A stretch of DNA of 64,000 nucleotides from Paractinoplanes abujensis (GTDB taxonomy: Bacteria; Actinomycetota; Actinomycetes; Mycobacteriales; Micromonosporaceae): NCBI RefSeq assembly GCF_014204895.1, contig NZ_JACHMF010000001.1, forward strand, positions 7,626,001-7,690,000, given 5' to 3'. The notes below the pieces were generated by a model. The model worked only from the letters and a program-made list of their open reading frames with translations, had not been told where the DNA came from and did no database searches. The position numbers and the translations under genes are program-made. The number at the start of each line of letters is the position of its first letter. Positions within the stretch are counted from its first letter, which is position 1. Below, piece by piece: positions 25,402 through 34,801 of this stretch.

Positions 25402-28400
25402 GTGAGCACGCCGGTCTCCTCGTCCGCCGCGGTGCGCCGCCCGGCGTATCGCCTCGTCCGGCGTCCCCCGCGCGCGCTCCCGTCGCTGCTCCCCGACCCC
25501 CTCCAGCGATATGCGGCCGATCACGTCGACGGCCCGCTGCTCGTGGTGGGCGGCCCCGGCACGGGCAAGACGACCACACTCGTCGAGTCGGTGGCCGCGC
25601 GCATCGCCGCCGGGGTCGACCCCGAACGCATCCTGGTGCTGACGTTCGGCCGCCGCGGAGCCATGGCGCTGCGCGACCGCATCGAGGCCCGGATCGCCGC
25701 CGACCCGGGCCGCATCGTTCACGAGCCCCTGGTGAGGACCTTCCACGCGTACGCGTTCGGTCTGCTCCGCCGGGCCGCAGCCGAACGGGGCGAGCCGTCC
25801 CCGCGCCTGCTCACCGGCCCCGAACAAGACCTGATCATCCGCGAGCTGCTCGCCGTCTCCGGTGATACCGAAGAGCCCGACCCGATCGGCTGGCCCGCGG
25901 CGCTGCGCCCGGCCCTGCCCACCCGGGCCTTCGCCCAGCAGCTGCGCGACCTCATGCAACGCGCCGCCGAGCGCGGCATCGACGCCGTCGAACTGGCCCG
26001 CCTGGGCGAACGCCTGGGCCGCGACGACTGGCCGGCCGCCGCCCGCTTCCTGCGCGAATACGTCGCCGTCCTGGCCCTGCGCGACGTGACGACCCGCGGT
26101 TCCTCCGCCTACGACCCGGCCGAGCTGGTGCGGGCCGCCTCGGGCCTGCTCACCGACACGCCCGGCCTGCTCGAGTCGGAACGCCGCCGGCTGGACTACG
26201 TCTACGTGGACGAGCTGGCCGACACCGACCCGGCCCAGATCGAGCTGCTCGCCCTGGTCGCCGGGGGCGGCAGACCGCTGGTCGCGTTCGCCGACCCCGA
26301 CTCCTCGATCTACGGCTTCCGCGGCGCCGACCCGGGCGCGGTCGCCTCGTTCCCGGCCACCTTCCGCACGGCTTCGGGGGCGCTCGCCGAGACGCTGACG
26401 CTGCACACCAACTACCGCGCCCCGAGCCCGCTGCTCGCCGCCACGTTGCGGGTGGCCCGCCGCATGCGGGGGCCGATCCGGCATCGCGCCATGCATCCGC
26501 CGGCCCCGCTGATCGGCCCCGAACCGCCCCCGGCGCCGGGCGCGACGCCCGCCGCCTGGTCGTCCGCTGCCGCGTCGCCCGCCGCTGCCGAGTCGCCGTC
26601 CGCCGCCTCGTCACCCGCCGAGTCGCCGTCCGCCGCCGTGCCGCCCGCTGCCGCCTGGCCCGTCCCAGATTCCGCCGCCGCCGCCGCCGCCGCTGCCGCG
26701 CAGTCAGCGGGCGGCGGTCCCGCGTTGCCGTCTTCCCCCTCCTCGGCTGGGCCGACCGCCACCCCCGCCGTACGCGTTCAGCGGGGCAGCTCCGCCACCC
26801 CGCTACCGCCGTCGGGTCCCGGGGCGTCCGCAGTGACATCCGGCCCGGCCGCGCCCGGTTCGCCCGGTTCTGCCGCGCCTGGTGCGCCGGGTTCTGTGGC
26901 GCCTGGTTTGTCTGGTTCTGCTGCGTCAGCGATGCCGGCTGGTTCGGTCACGCCCGGTTCTGACGCGCCCGCGACGCCGGCGGGATCGGCCGGGCTTGGC
27001 GCGTCCGCGACTGCGGCGGGATCGGCCGGGCTTGGCGCGTCCGCGACTGCGGCGGGATCGGCCGGGCTTGGCGCGTCCGCGACTGCGGCGGGACCTGTCG
27101 GGTCCGGGCGGCCGGCCGTTCCGGCCGAGGCTGTCGTGCGGACATTCCGGGCGGCGACGGCGGAGGCGGCCTACGTGGCGCACGCCCTGCGCGAGGCCCA
27201 TCTGCTGCAGGGCGTTCCGTGGTCCAAGATGGCCGTGCTCCTGCGCAGCACGTCGTTGCAGCTGCCGTCGTTGCAGCGGGCGCTGGCCGCGGCCGGTGTG
27301 CCGACGGTGACCCACGCCGAGGACCTGCCGCTGCACCTGCAGCCCGCTGTTGCGCCGTTTCTGCTGCTTCTGCGCTGTGCGCTCGACCCCGAGGCGCTCA
27401 CCGAGGAGACAGCCGTCGCGTTGCTGCACTCGTCGCTGGGCGGGGCCGACCCGCTGGCCGAGCGACGGCTGCGGCAGGGGCTGCGCGCCTTGGCGCTGGC
27501 GGCCGGCGATCGGCGCCCGTCCGGCGAGCTGGTGGTCGACGCCGTACGGGATCCGGCCGGGCTCGACATGGTGGAGCGGCGCTGGGCCGTGCCCGCCCAG
27601 CAGGTGGCCCGGCTGCTGGCCACGGCCCGGGAAGCGGCCGCCGCGCCCGGCGCCACGGCCGAGCAGGTGCTGTGGACGGTCTGGCGGGCCAGCGGCTTGG
27701 CCGACCGCTGGTATGCGATGAGCACCCGCGCGGCCCCCACCGCCGACAACGCCGACGTCGCGCGGGCCCGGCAGTGGCGGGCCGAGGCGGCCGACCGTGA
27801 TCTCGACTCGATGGTGGTGCTTTTCGACGCGGCCGCCCGCTTCGTCGACCGGCTTCCCGGCGCGCGCACCGAAGTTTTCCTCGACCATGTGCTGGGGCAG
27901 GACCTGCCGGCCGACTCGATCGCGCCCAGCGCCGACCGGGGTGAGGCGGTCCGGTTGCTCACCGCGCACGCCGCCAAGGGCCTCGAGTGGGATGTCGTGG
28001 TGATGGCCGGCGTGCAGGAGGGCATCTGGCCCGATCTGCGGTTGCGCGGCAGCCTGCTCGGCTCGGAACGCCTGGTCGACGTGCTCGCGGGCCGGGTCGC
28101 CTCGGGCCAGGCGGCGGTGGTGGGGCAGACGTCGGCCTTGCTCGACGAGGAGCGCCGGCTGTTCTACGTGGCCGCTACCCGGGCCCGGCACAAGCTGATC
28201 GTCACCGCCGTGGCCTCGGCCGGTGTGGGCGGTTCGGAGGGTGAGGAGCAGCCCAGCCGTTTCCTGACCGAGCTGGGCATCTCCGGCGACGGCCCCGGCA
28301 ACCCGCCTCCGCCCCCGCCGGAGGACCCGGGCCCCAACCTGTGGGACACCGACCCCGACGACCCGGACCCGGCCGGCCCGCCGGACACCGACCCGGAGGA

Positions 28401-29706
28401 CCAGCCGTCTCCGGACCCGGCCGGACCGATCGAAACCGACCCGGACAACCCGCAGCAGCCGGGTGTGGACCGGGCGAGCGGCCCGGTCGAGACCGACCCG
28501 GACAACCCGCAGTCGCCGGGCGCTGATGGGCGCGAGGGCGCGGGCAAAGCGCAAGCTCTCGCCGCCGACGGCCCGAAAGGCCGGTTGCCGGCGCGTGGCC
28601 CGAGGCACGTGGCGGCCGACCCGGGGCCCGACCTCTTCGAGGCCATGGCCGGCCCGGGGGAGTGGCCCACCGAGGAGCCGCCCGACGAGCCCGGTCAGGC
28701 CGGGCCCGGCGAGCTGCCCGTGGGCCGGCCGCCGCGCGCATTGACCTTGGCGGCGCTGGTGGCCGAGTTGCGTACGGTGGTGGTCGGCAGTGACCAGACG
28801 CCGGCCCGCAGGCGCGCCGCCGCCGCGGAACTGGCCCGGCTCGCGGCGGCCGGTGTCCCCGGCGCGCATCCCGACGAGTGGTGGGGCCTGCGCCCGCTCT
28901 CCGACGACCGCCCGCTGGTCGACGAGGGCGAACCCGTCAAGGTCACCCCGTCCTCGATGGAGAGCGCGCTGCGCTGCAGCCTGCGCTGGCTGCTGGAACG
29001 GCACGGCGGGGCCGCGCCCCCGGGCCCGGCGCAGGGCGTGGGCAATCTGGTGCACGCGGCCGCGATGCTGGCCGAGGACGCCAACGCCGACCGCGAGAAG
29101 CTGGTGGAGTACGTCAGCGCCCGGTTCGAGGCGATCGAGCTGGCCGCCCGCTGGTTGGCCGGCCCCGAGCAGGAACGCGCCCAGGCCATGGTGGACAAGT
29201 TGCTGCGCTGGCTGGCCGTCAACCCGCGGCGGCTGCTGGCCATCGAGCACGAGTTCACCGTCCGGATCGAGGACGAGAAGCGGCCCATCCAGCTCACCGG
29301 CCGGGTCGACCGGCTCGAGATCGACGAGGACGGCCGCCTGGTCGTGATCGACCTCAAGACCGGCAAGACCACCGCGGTCGCGGCGGCCGACGTGGCCGAG
29401 CACGCCCAGCTGGCCGGTTATCAGACCGCCGTCGCGGCCGGGGCGTTCGCCGATTACGGGGACGAGAGCGGCGGTGCGGCGCTGGTGCAGCTGGGTCCGG
29501 GCAAGGATGCCCGCGAGCAGATGCAGCTGCCGCTGGCCGACGCCGCCGACCCGCAATGGGCGTACGAGATGGTTCGCCGCACTGCCGAGACGATGGCCGC
29601 GTCCACGTTCTCGGCCGTGGCCAACAGCCGTTGCCGGGTCTGCCCGGTCCGCACCAGCTGCCCGATCTCCGGTAAGGGCCGCCAGATCGTCGACGAGGGC
29701 CAGTGA
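25402..29706 (+). CDS. adnA: AdnA-type helicase-nuclease subunit with large low-complexity inserts
   Basis: 1434 residues from GTG 25402. SF1A motor: Walker A GGPGTGKTTT (about 50), LTFGRRGA (Ia), DELADTDPAQ (II), ADPDSSIYGFRGADP (III), LHTNYRAP (IV), LLTAHAAKGLEWDVVV (V), RRLFYVAATRAR (VI). C-terminal RecB-type nuclease: VIDLKTGKT, with four Cys (RCSLRW and CRVCPVRTSC) positioned as in Fe-S nucleases. With AdnB it resects DNA double-strand breaks in actinobacteria. Two inserts make it unusually long: an Ala/Pro/Ser/Gly region (about 371-576) between motor halves and a Pro/Asp region (about 963-1113) before the nuclease. Motifs II and III lack the usual Gln residues. TGA overlaps adnB by 4 bp. 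Confidence 0.92.
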   Translation: MSTPVSSSAAVRRPAYRLVRRPPRALPSLLPDPLQRYAADHVDGPLLVVGGPGTGKTTTLVESVAARIAAGVDPERILVLTFGRRGAMALRDRIEARIAADPGRIVHEPLVRTFHAYAFGLLRRAAAERGEPSPRLLTGPEQDLIIRELLAVSGDTEEPDPIGWPAALRPALPTRAFAQQLRDLMQRAAERGIDAVELARLGERLGRDDWPAAARFLREYVAVLALRDVTTRGSSAYDPAELVRAASGLLTDTPGLLESERRRLDYVYVDELADTDPAQIELLALVAGGGRPLVAFADPDSSIYGFRGADPGAVASFPATFRTASGALAETLTLHTNYRAPSPLLAATLRVARRMRGPIRHRAMHPPAPLIGPEPPPAPGATPAAWSSAAASPAAAESPSAASSPAESPSAAVPPAAAWPVPDSAAAAAAAAAQSAGGGPALPSSPSSAGPTATPAVRVQRGSSATPLPPSGPGASAVTSGPAAPGSPGSAAPGAPGSVAPGLSGSAASAMPAGSVTPGSDAPATPAGSAGLGASATAAGSAGLGASATAAGSAGLGASATAAGPVGSGRPAVPAEAVVRTFRAATAEAAYVAHALREAHLLQGVPWSKMAVLLRSTSLQLPSLQRALAAAGVPTVTHAEDLPLHLQPAVAPFLLLLRCALDPEALTEETAVALLHSSLGGADPLAERRLRQGLRALALAAGDRRPSGELVVDAVRDPAGLDMVERRWAVPAQQVARLLATAREAAAAPGATAEQVLWTVWRASGLADRWYAMSTRAAPTADNADVARARQWRAEAADRDLDSMVVLFDAAARFVDRLPGARTEVFLDHVLGQDLPADSIAPSADRGEAVRLLTAHAAKGLEWDVVVMAGVQEGIWPDLRLRGSLLGSERLVDVLAGRVASGQAAVVGQTSALLDEERRLFYVAATRARHKLIVTAVASAGVGGSEGEEQPSRFLTELGISGDGPGNPPPPPPEDPGPNLWDTDPDDPDPAGPPDTDPEDQPSPDPAGPIETDPDNPQQPGVDRASGPVETDPDNPQSPGADGREGAGKAQALAADGPKGRLPARGPRHVAADPGPDLFEAMAGPGEWPTEEPPDEPGQAGPGELPVGRPPRALTLAALVAELRTVVVGSDQTPARRRAAAAELARLAAAGVPGAHPDEWWGLRPLSDDRPLVDEGEPVKVTPSSMESALRCSLRWLLERHGGAAPPGPAQGVGNLVHAAAMLAEDANADREKLVEYVSARFEAIELAARWLAGPEQERAQAMVDKLLRWLAVNPRRLLAIEHEFTVRIEDEKRPIQLTGRVDRLEIDEDGRLVVIDLKTGKTTAVAAADVAEHAQLAGYQTAVAAGAFADYGDESGGAALVQLGPGKDAREQMQLPLADAADPQWAYEMVRRTAETMAASTFSAVANSRCRVCPVRTSCPISGKGRQIVDEGQ
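26980..27087 (+). repeat. Three exact 36-bp tandem repeats inside adnA
   Basis: The 36-bp unit beginning GCGGGATCGGCCGGGC occurs at 26980, 27016 and 27052 without a mismatch and is followed by a partial fourth (GCGGGACC). Each unit adds 12 residues (GSAGLGASATAA) in frame. Exact identity in an otherwise diverged Ala/Gly-rich linker points to recent expansion. Confidence 0.92.
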
Positions 29707-32700
29707 CCCAACCCAGTTTGTTCGCCGAGGAACCGGCGAGGCCCCGGCGGCGTGCCGACTCCGGCCCCCGGTTCACCCCGGAGGAGCTGGCCCACCTGCT
29801 CCGGCTGCCCCGCCCCACCAGCGAACAGTCCGAGATCATCTCGGCCCCGGTGGAGCCGTTGCTCGTGGTGGCCGGGGCCGGTTCGGGCAAGACCGAGACG
29901 ATGGCCTCCCGTGTCGTCTGGCTGGTCGCGAACAGTTACGCCCATCCCGACGAGATCCTCGGCCTCACGTTCACCCGTAAGGCCGCCGGTGAGCTGGCCC
30001 ACCGCGTGCGTACCCGGCTCGGTCAGCTCATCCGCCGTCTGGGCCGGGACGATGCGTTCGCCGGTGAGGCCACCATTTCGACCTATCACTCGTACGCGGC
30101 CCGGGTCGTCACGGAGCACGGTCTGCGCGCTGGTTTCGAGCCGTCGGCGCGGCTGCTCACCGAGGCGGCCCGCTGGCAGATCGTCGATTCGCTGGTCCGG
30201 TCGTACACGGGTGAGATGACCGGCGTGAACCGTGCCCCGAGCACGGTCACCGACGACGTGCTGGCGCTCTCCGGCGAGCTGGCTGAGCATCTGGTCTCGC
30301 CCGACGAGCTGGCCGCCTGGACGGGCCGGTTCTTCGCCGAGGTGCAGGAGCTGCCGGGCAAGGTCTACAAGGACGTGGCCGACGCCCTGGCCCGGCAGCG
30401 GCAGCGGCTCACCCTGCTCCCGCTGGTCCGCCTGTACGACCAGCGCAAGATCGACCTGGAGGCGATGGACTTCGGCGATCAGATGGCCCGGGCGGCGCTG
30501 GTGGCCCGCGATCATCCCGAGGTCGGCGAGATCGAGCGCGGCCGCTACAAGATCGTTCTGCTGGACGAGTATCAGGACACCAGCCACGCCCAGGTCACCA
30601 TGCTCAACGCGCTGTTCGGCGGCGGGCACCCGGTGACCGCGGTCGGCGACCCCTGCCAGTCCATCTACGGCTGGCGCGGCGCCTCGGCGGGCACGCTCGA
30701 CCGTTTCCCCGACGAGTTCACGCTGCCCGGCGGCGAGCCGGCCCGGGTCGGCAGCCTGACCCGCAGCTGGCGCAACCGTCCCGAGATCCTGCGGGTGGCC
30801 AACACGCTCTCGGCCCCGTTGCGCGCGTTCGGGGCCCGGGTGACCGAGCTGCGCGCGGCCGAGCGGGTGTCGGGTGCGGTCGGGGGCCGTACGGTGGCTT
30901 GCGCCTTGCTGCCCACGTTCGCCGAGGAGGCGGACTGGATCGGTGACTCGATGCTCACCGCGTGGCGGATCATCGCCGGGATGCCGCAGGCGCTGCCCGA
31001 GGAGATCCCGGTCGAGAAGCGCCCGACCAGCGCCGTGCTGGTGCGGGTGCGCAGCCAGATCCCGGCCATCGAGGACGCGCTGCGCCGCCGGGGCCTGCCC
31101 GTCGAGGTGGTCGGCCTGGGTGGGCTGCTCGACACCCCCGAGGTGCGCGACGTCGTCTGCACGATGCGGGTGCTGGCCGACCCGACCGACGGCGCCTCCC
31201 TGTTGCGCCTGCTCACTGGAGCGCGCTGGCGGATCGGCCCGCGTGACCTGGTGGCGCTGCACCGGCGGGCCCGTGGGCTGGCCGCGGCCCGCGCCGCCGT
31301 GGTGACCGGCGCCGAGCCCGACGACGTGGTGGCCGACCGTCTGGACGACGCCACCCTGGTCGAGGCGATGGCCGACCTGGGGGCCCCGCAGCAGTACTCG
31401 GCGGAGGGCTACGGCCGGCTGCACGCGTACAGCCGGGAACTGAGTGCCCTGCGGCAGCGCCTCGACCAGCCGCTGCCCGACCTGGTGGCCGACATCGAGC
31501 GCACGATCGGGCTGGATGTCGAGGTCGCCGTGCGGGGGTGGGCGGCCGGGGACGCCGGGCTGGCCCGGGGCCACCTCGACGCGCTGGCCGACACCGCGGC
31601 CCGCTACTCCGCCGAGACCGACGGCGGCACGCTCGCCGGTTTCCTGGCCTTCCTGGCCGCGGCCGAGGAGGAGGAGCGCGGTCTCGAACCGGGGCAGGTC
31701 GACGTGGTCGAGGGCGCCGTGCAGATCCTCACCGCGCACGCCGCCAAGGGCCTGGAGTGGGACGTCGTGTCGGTGGCCGGGCTGAGCAAGGGTGTCTGGC
31801 CGGGCCTGGTCCGCAACTCCGACCAGTACTTGATGGGTATCGGCGTGCTGCCGTTCCCGCTGCGTGGCGACTCCGACGGCCTGCCCGTGCTCGACCTGTC
31901 CGAGGCGGCCGACCAGAAGGGCGTGGTCAACGCCGTCTCCGCCTTCGGTGCGGCCTGGCGCGAGCACGACGTACGGGAGGAGCGCCGGCTCGCCTACGTG
32001 GCCGTCACCCGCCCTCGCCGCCTGCTGCTGGCCTCGGGCTACTGGTGGGGTGACGGGGTGAAGCGCCCGCGCGGCCCGTCGGTGTTCCTCGACGAGATCC
32101 GCGCGACCTGCGAGGAGGGCGCCGGTGTGGTCGACGTGTGGACGCCCGAGCCGGCGCCCGGCGCGGCCAACCCGGCGGCCGAGGCGGTGGTCTCGGCGCA
32201 GTGGCCGTCGGACCCGCTGGGTCTGCGCCGCCCGGCCATGGCGGCCGCGGCCGACCTGATCCGCCGGATGATCTCCGCTCCCGACCCGGCCGCCGCGGAG
32301 GCGTTCGCCGAGCTGGCCGAGGGGGAGCCCGAGGTCGCGGCCCGGGCCGGGCTGGCCGCCGAGCTGGTCGGCCTCCCGGAGGATCCGGACATCGCGCGCT
32401 GGCGGCGGGAGGCCGAGCTGCTGCTGGCCGAGCGCGACGAGCGGTCCCGGCGGGACGGCCCGATCGAGGTCGCCCTGCCCGCTCATCTGTCGGTGTCGCA
32501 GCTGGTGGTGCTGCGCCGCGACCCGCAGGCGCTGGCCCGTTCGCTGCGCCGCCCGCTGCCGCACCGGCCGATGCCGCACGCCCGGCGGGGCACGGCGTTC
32601 CACGCGTGGCTCGAGCAGCGGTTCGGCGCGGTCCGCCTGATCGACATCGACGAGCTGCCGGGCGCGGCCGACGACGACGCGGCCGACGACGCCGAGCTGG

Positions 32701-33077
32701 TCGCGCTGCAGCAGGCCTTCCTGTCGGGCGAGTGGGCCGAGCGCACGCCGATCGAGGTCGAGGTGCCGTTCGCGACCACCATCGCCGGGGTGGTGGTGCG
32801 GGGGCGGATGGACGCCGTCTTCGCCGACACCGCCAACCGGTTCGACGTGATCGACTGGAAGACCGGCCGGCGGCCCGAGGGAGCGGACGCCGACGCCGCG
32901 GCGGTGCAGCTGGCGGCGTACCGGATCGCCTGGGCCGCCCTGGCCAAGGTGCCGCTCAACCGGGTGCGGGCGGGCTTCCACTACGTACGGGATCAGGTCA
33001 CCGTCCGCCCGGTCGATCTGCTGGACGCGGCCCAGCTCGCGGCCTTGGTCGAGCGTCTGCCCGAACGGGTGATTTAG
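29703..33077 (+). CDS. adnB: AdnB-type helicase-nuclease subunit
   Basis: 1124 residues from GTG 29703. Complete UvrD-like motor: Walker A AGAGSGKTETM, LTFTRKAAGEL (Ia), VLLDEYQDTSHAQ (II), GDPCQSIYGWRGAS (III), SWRNRPEIL (IV), ILTAHAAKGLEWDVVSVAG (V), RRLAYVAVTRPRR (VI). The C-terminal nuclease has RRGTAFHAWLEQRF, GRMDAVF, DVIDWKTGR and QLAAYRIAW. In mycobacteria AdnB is the lead motor, and AdnA and AdnB each carry a nuclease. The motor motifs here are canonical, unlike those of AdnA in this window. Stop shared as TTAG with the convergent gene. Confidence 0.95.
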   Translation: MTQPSLFAEEPARPRRRADSGPRFTPEELAHLLRLPRPTSEQSEIISAPVEPLLVVAGAGSGKTETMASRVVWLVANSYAHPDEILGLTFTRKAAGELAHRVRTRLGQLIRRLGRDDAFAGEATISTYHSYAARVVTEHGLRAGFEPSARLLTEAARWQIVDSLVRSYTGEMTGVNRAPSTVTDDVLALSGELAEHLVSPDELAAWTGRFFAEVQELPGKVYKDVADALARQRQRLTLLPLVRLYDQRKIDLEAMDFGDQMARAALVARDHPEVGEIERGRYKIVLLDEYQDTSHAQVTMLNALFGGGHPVTAVGDPCQSIYGWRGASAGTLDRFPDEFTLPGGEPARVGSLTRSWRNRPEILRVANTLSAPLRAFGARVTELRAAERVSGAVGGRTVACALLPTFAEEADWIGDSMLTAWRIIAGMPQALPEEIPVEKRPTSAVLVRVRSQIPAIEDALRRRGLPVEVVGLGGLLDTPEVRDVVCTMRVLADPTDGASLLRLLTGARWRIGPRDLVALHRRARGLAAARAAVVTGAEPDDVVADRLDDATLVEAMADLGAPQQYSAEGYGRLHAYSRELSALRQRLDQPLPDLVADIERTIGLDVEVAVRGWAAGDAGLARGHLDALADTAARYSAETDGGTLAGFLAFLAAAEEEERGLEPGQVDVVEGAVQILTAHAAKGLEWDVVSVAGLSKGVWPGLVRNSDQYLMGIGVLPFPLRGDSDGLPVLDLSEAADQKGVVNAVSAFGAAWREHDVREERRLAYVAVTRPRRLLLASGYWWGDGVKRPRGPSVFLDEIRATCEEGAGVVDVWTPEPAPGAANPAAEAVVSAQWPSDPLGLRRPAMAAAADLIRRMISAPDPAAAEAFAELAEGEPEVAARAGLAAELVGLPEDPDIARWRREAELLLAERDERSRRDGPIEVALPAHLSVSQLVVLRRDPQALARSLRRPLPHRPMPHARRGTAFHAWLEQRFGAVRLIDIDELPGAADDDAADDAELVALQQAFLSGEWAERTPIEVEVPFATTIAGVVVRGRMDAVFADTANRFDVIDWKTGRRPEGADADAAAVQLAAYRIAWAALAKVPLNRVRAGFHYVRDQVTVRPVDLLDAAQLAALVERLPERVI

Positions 33078-33484
33078 GCGGCCCCGGCCGCGGCCAGCAG
33101 GTGCAACAGCGCTCCCGCGTACGCTGCCTCGGCCGTTTCGGCGGTGAAGGCCCGCTCCTCACCGAGCAGGTCGATGAGCACCTCGTAGCCGGCCGGGCCG
33201 CGCCGCAGCCCGCGGAACGTCCCGCCCAGCAGTTCGCGCAGCTGATCCTCCCGGGGCAGCCAGACCGTCTCGTCCAGTTCGACGTCGTCCAGGGCCCACT
33301 CGGTGGTGCCGTTGAAGCCGATCACCGGGCCCTCCGGCATCGTGTGTACCTCGATAGTCATGTTGCTCAGCACGAACACCTCGTCGTCGAGGTCGTGGTC
33401 CGGAATCGCGAAGCGGTCGCCGAGCGCCGGCTTCCAGGTCAGTCCGGCCTCTCTGAGCTGCTGTGCCAGTTGTACGCCGATCAC
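33074..33484 (-). CDS. Conserved hypothetical protein
   Basis: 136 residues from ATG 33484 with GGAGG upstream. Begins VQLAQQLREAGLTWKPALGDRF and contains DDEVFVLSNMTIEVHTMPEG and VIGFNGTTEWALDDVELDETVWLPREDQL. I recall actinobacterial relatives that are sometimes labelled pilus assembly CpaE without support. Soluble, acidic, no catalytic motif seen. Divergent from the cold-shock gene. Confidence 0.72.
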   Translation of the reverse strand: MIGVQLAQQLREAGLTWKPALGDRFAIPDHDLDDEVFVLSNMTIEVHTMPEGPVIGFNGTTEWALDDVELDETVWLPREDQLRELLGGTFRGLRRGPAGYEVLIDLLGEERAFTAETAEAAYAGALLHLLAAAGAA

Positions 33485-33545
33485 CGGCGGACCTCCTTGA
33501 ACGTGTTAAGCTCTCCGCGTTGTCAGTTTGGTTCCCAAGTACTCA

Positions 33546-33582
33546 GGAGCGCCTGTGGGGAAGTCTGCCCCAGGCGCTCTTT
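33546..33582 (+). promoter_or_regulatory. Terminator-like hairpin in the cold-shock leader
   Basis: GAGCGCCT (33547-33554) pairs with AGGCGCTC (33572-33579), extended by GGG/CCC after a bulge, and is followed by TCTTTGT. It lies about 130 bp upstream of the cold-shock ATG and about 60 bp from the start of the divergent gene. It could end a short leader transcript or act as an attenuator. Confidence 0.45.
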
Positions 33583-33657
33583 GTCGTAACCCGGATATCT
33601 CCGGTACGGGCGATCAGTACGGCAGCACGAGACTCGCGAAGTGCGGGTCTTATTACC

Positions 33658-33686
33658 TCGTTCTCGTCCATAATGGGCGAGAACGA
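33658..33686 (+). promoter_or_regulatory. Stem-loop immediately upstream of the cold-shock ribosome site
   Basis: TCGTTCTCGTCC (33658-33669) pairs with GGGCGAGAACGA (33675-33686) with one G-U wobble and a 5-nt ATAAT loop. The ribosome site GAGGAGA (33696-33702) starts 10 nt later. Cold-shock mRNAs often have structured, temperature-responsive leaders; the exact role here is inferred. Confidence 0.5.
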
Positions 33687-33707
33687 TCGACCGTCGAGGA
33701 GACGATC

Positions 33708-33911
33708 ATGGTTACCGGCGTTGTGAAGTGGTTCAACGCGGACAAGGGCTTCGGGTTCATCACCCCGGACGACGGCGGCGCCGACGTCTTCGCCCACTTC
33801 TCCGCTATCCAGACCTCCGGCTACCGCAGCCTGGACGAGAACCAGCGTGTCGAGTTCGAGGTGACCCAGGGCCAGAAGGGCCCGCAGGCCGCGAACATCC
33901 GCCCGCTCTGA
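33708..33911 (+). CDS. cspA: Cold-shock domain protein
   Basis: 67 residues from ATG 33708, with GAGGAGA upstream. Single OB-fold cold-shock domain: [21 protein letters not shown] (RNP1 KGFGFI), VFAHFSAI (RNP2), and [17 protein letters not shown]. It binds single-stranded RNA/DNA and melts RNA structure. Single-gene transcript, bounded by a strong terminator 3' and a structured leader 5'. Confidence 0.96.
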   Translation: MVTGVVKWFNADKGFGFITPDDGGADVFAHFSAIQTSGYRSLDENQRVEFEVTQGQKGPQAANIRPL

Positions 33912-33918
33912 TGTAACA

Positions 33919-33954
33919 AGAAGCGCCGCACCCCGGCCGGGGTGCGGCGCTTCT
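33919..33954 (+). terminator. Terminator of the cold-shock gene
   Basis: 16-bp stem AGAAGCGCCGCACCCC / GGGGTGCGGCGCTTCT (33919-33934 and 33939-33954) with a 4-nt loop GGCC, 8 bp after the stop. Also serves the convergent acyltransferase gene (ends 33967). Confidence 0.88.
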
Positions 33955-33966
33955 GCCTTGCCTGGT

Positions 33967-34680
33967 CTAAACGGCCGCGGCCTGGGGCAGCGGCGCCGTC
34001 CCGCCCATGTGAGCCGGCAGCCACCACCGATCGTCGGGGCCTGCCGGCTTCTCGGGGTACGCCTTCTGTGCCGCGTCGAGCAGGCTGCTCATGCGCTCCT
34101 TGAGGGCTGCGGTGAGCGCGTCGGGCGACGTGCCCTTGGGCATCTCGAGCGCCTGGCCGATCTTGATGAGCACCGGCACGTGCCGTTTGGTCAGCTCTTT
34201 TTTGTGACCCTTGGTCCAGAGCCGATGCGGGCCCCAGACGGCCATCGGGATCAGCGGCACCTTGGCCGAGCGGGCCAGCCGCACCGCGCCCGACTTGAGC
34301 TCCTTGACCGTGAACGACTCGCTGATCGTGGCCTCGGGGAACACGCCGACGATCTGCCCGTTGCGCAGCGCCTGGTTGGCCTCGCGGAAGGAGGCGGCGC
34401 CGGCGTCACGGTCGACCGGGATGTGCCGCATGCCGCGCATCAGCGGGCCGCTGACCTTGTGGTCGAAGACCGACTTCTTCGCCATGAAGCGGACGAGCCG
34501 CTTGGCCGGCTGAGCGCCGAGACCGCAGAAGATGAAGTCGAGATAGCTCACGTGGTTGCTCGCGAGCACCGCCCCGCCCTCGCGCGGAATGTTCTCCGCA
34601 CCATCGATCTCGATCTTGAGGTCGAGCACCCGGAACATCGTCTTGGCAAGGGCGACGACCGGCGGATACACGAGTTCCAT
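33967..34680 (-). CDS. Lysophospholipid acyltransferase (PlsC-like)
   Basis: 237 residues from ATG 34680 (MELVYPPVVALAKTMFRVLD). Acyltransferase motif I is SNHVSYLDF (NHX4D), motif II lies near PVDRDAGAAS, motif III is FPEATISES (a variant of FPEGT), and motif IV is VPLIPMAVWG. Likely a membrane-associated 1-acyl-glycerol-3-phosphate acyltransferase in phospholipid synthesis. The Gly-to-Ala change in motif III occurs in actinobacterial paralogues. Confidence 0.88.
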   Translation of the reverse strand: MELVYPPVVALAKTMFRVLDLKIEIDGAENIPREGGAVLASNHVSYLDFIFCGLGAQPAKRLVRFMAKKSVFDHKVSGPLMRGMRHIPVDRDAGAASFREANQALRNGQIVGVFPEATISESFTVKELKSGAVRLARSAKVPLIPMAVWGPHRLWTKGHKKELTKRHVPVLIKIGQALEMPKGTSPDALTAALKERMSSLLDAAQKAYPEKPAGPDDRWWLPAHMGGTAPLPQAAAV

Positions 34681-34801
34681 GGCAAGACGGTAGCGGAAGT
34701 CCCTGAACTTATCCTGGGTCAGGTGCAACGTCCGGCGCCGACCGTGCGTCTTAAGCATTATCGGCTCTTTTCACTCGGACGTGACCTGGGAGGTACGGGG
34801 C

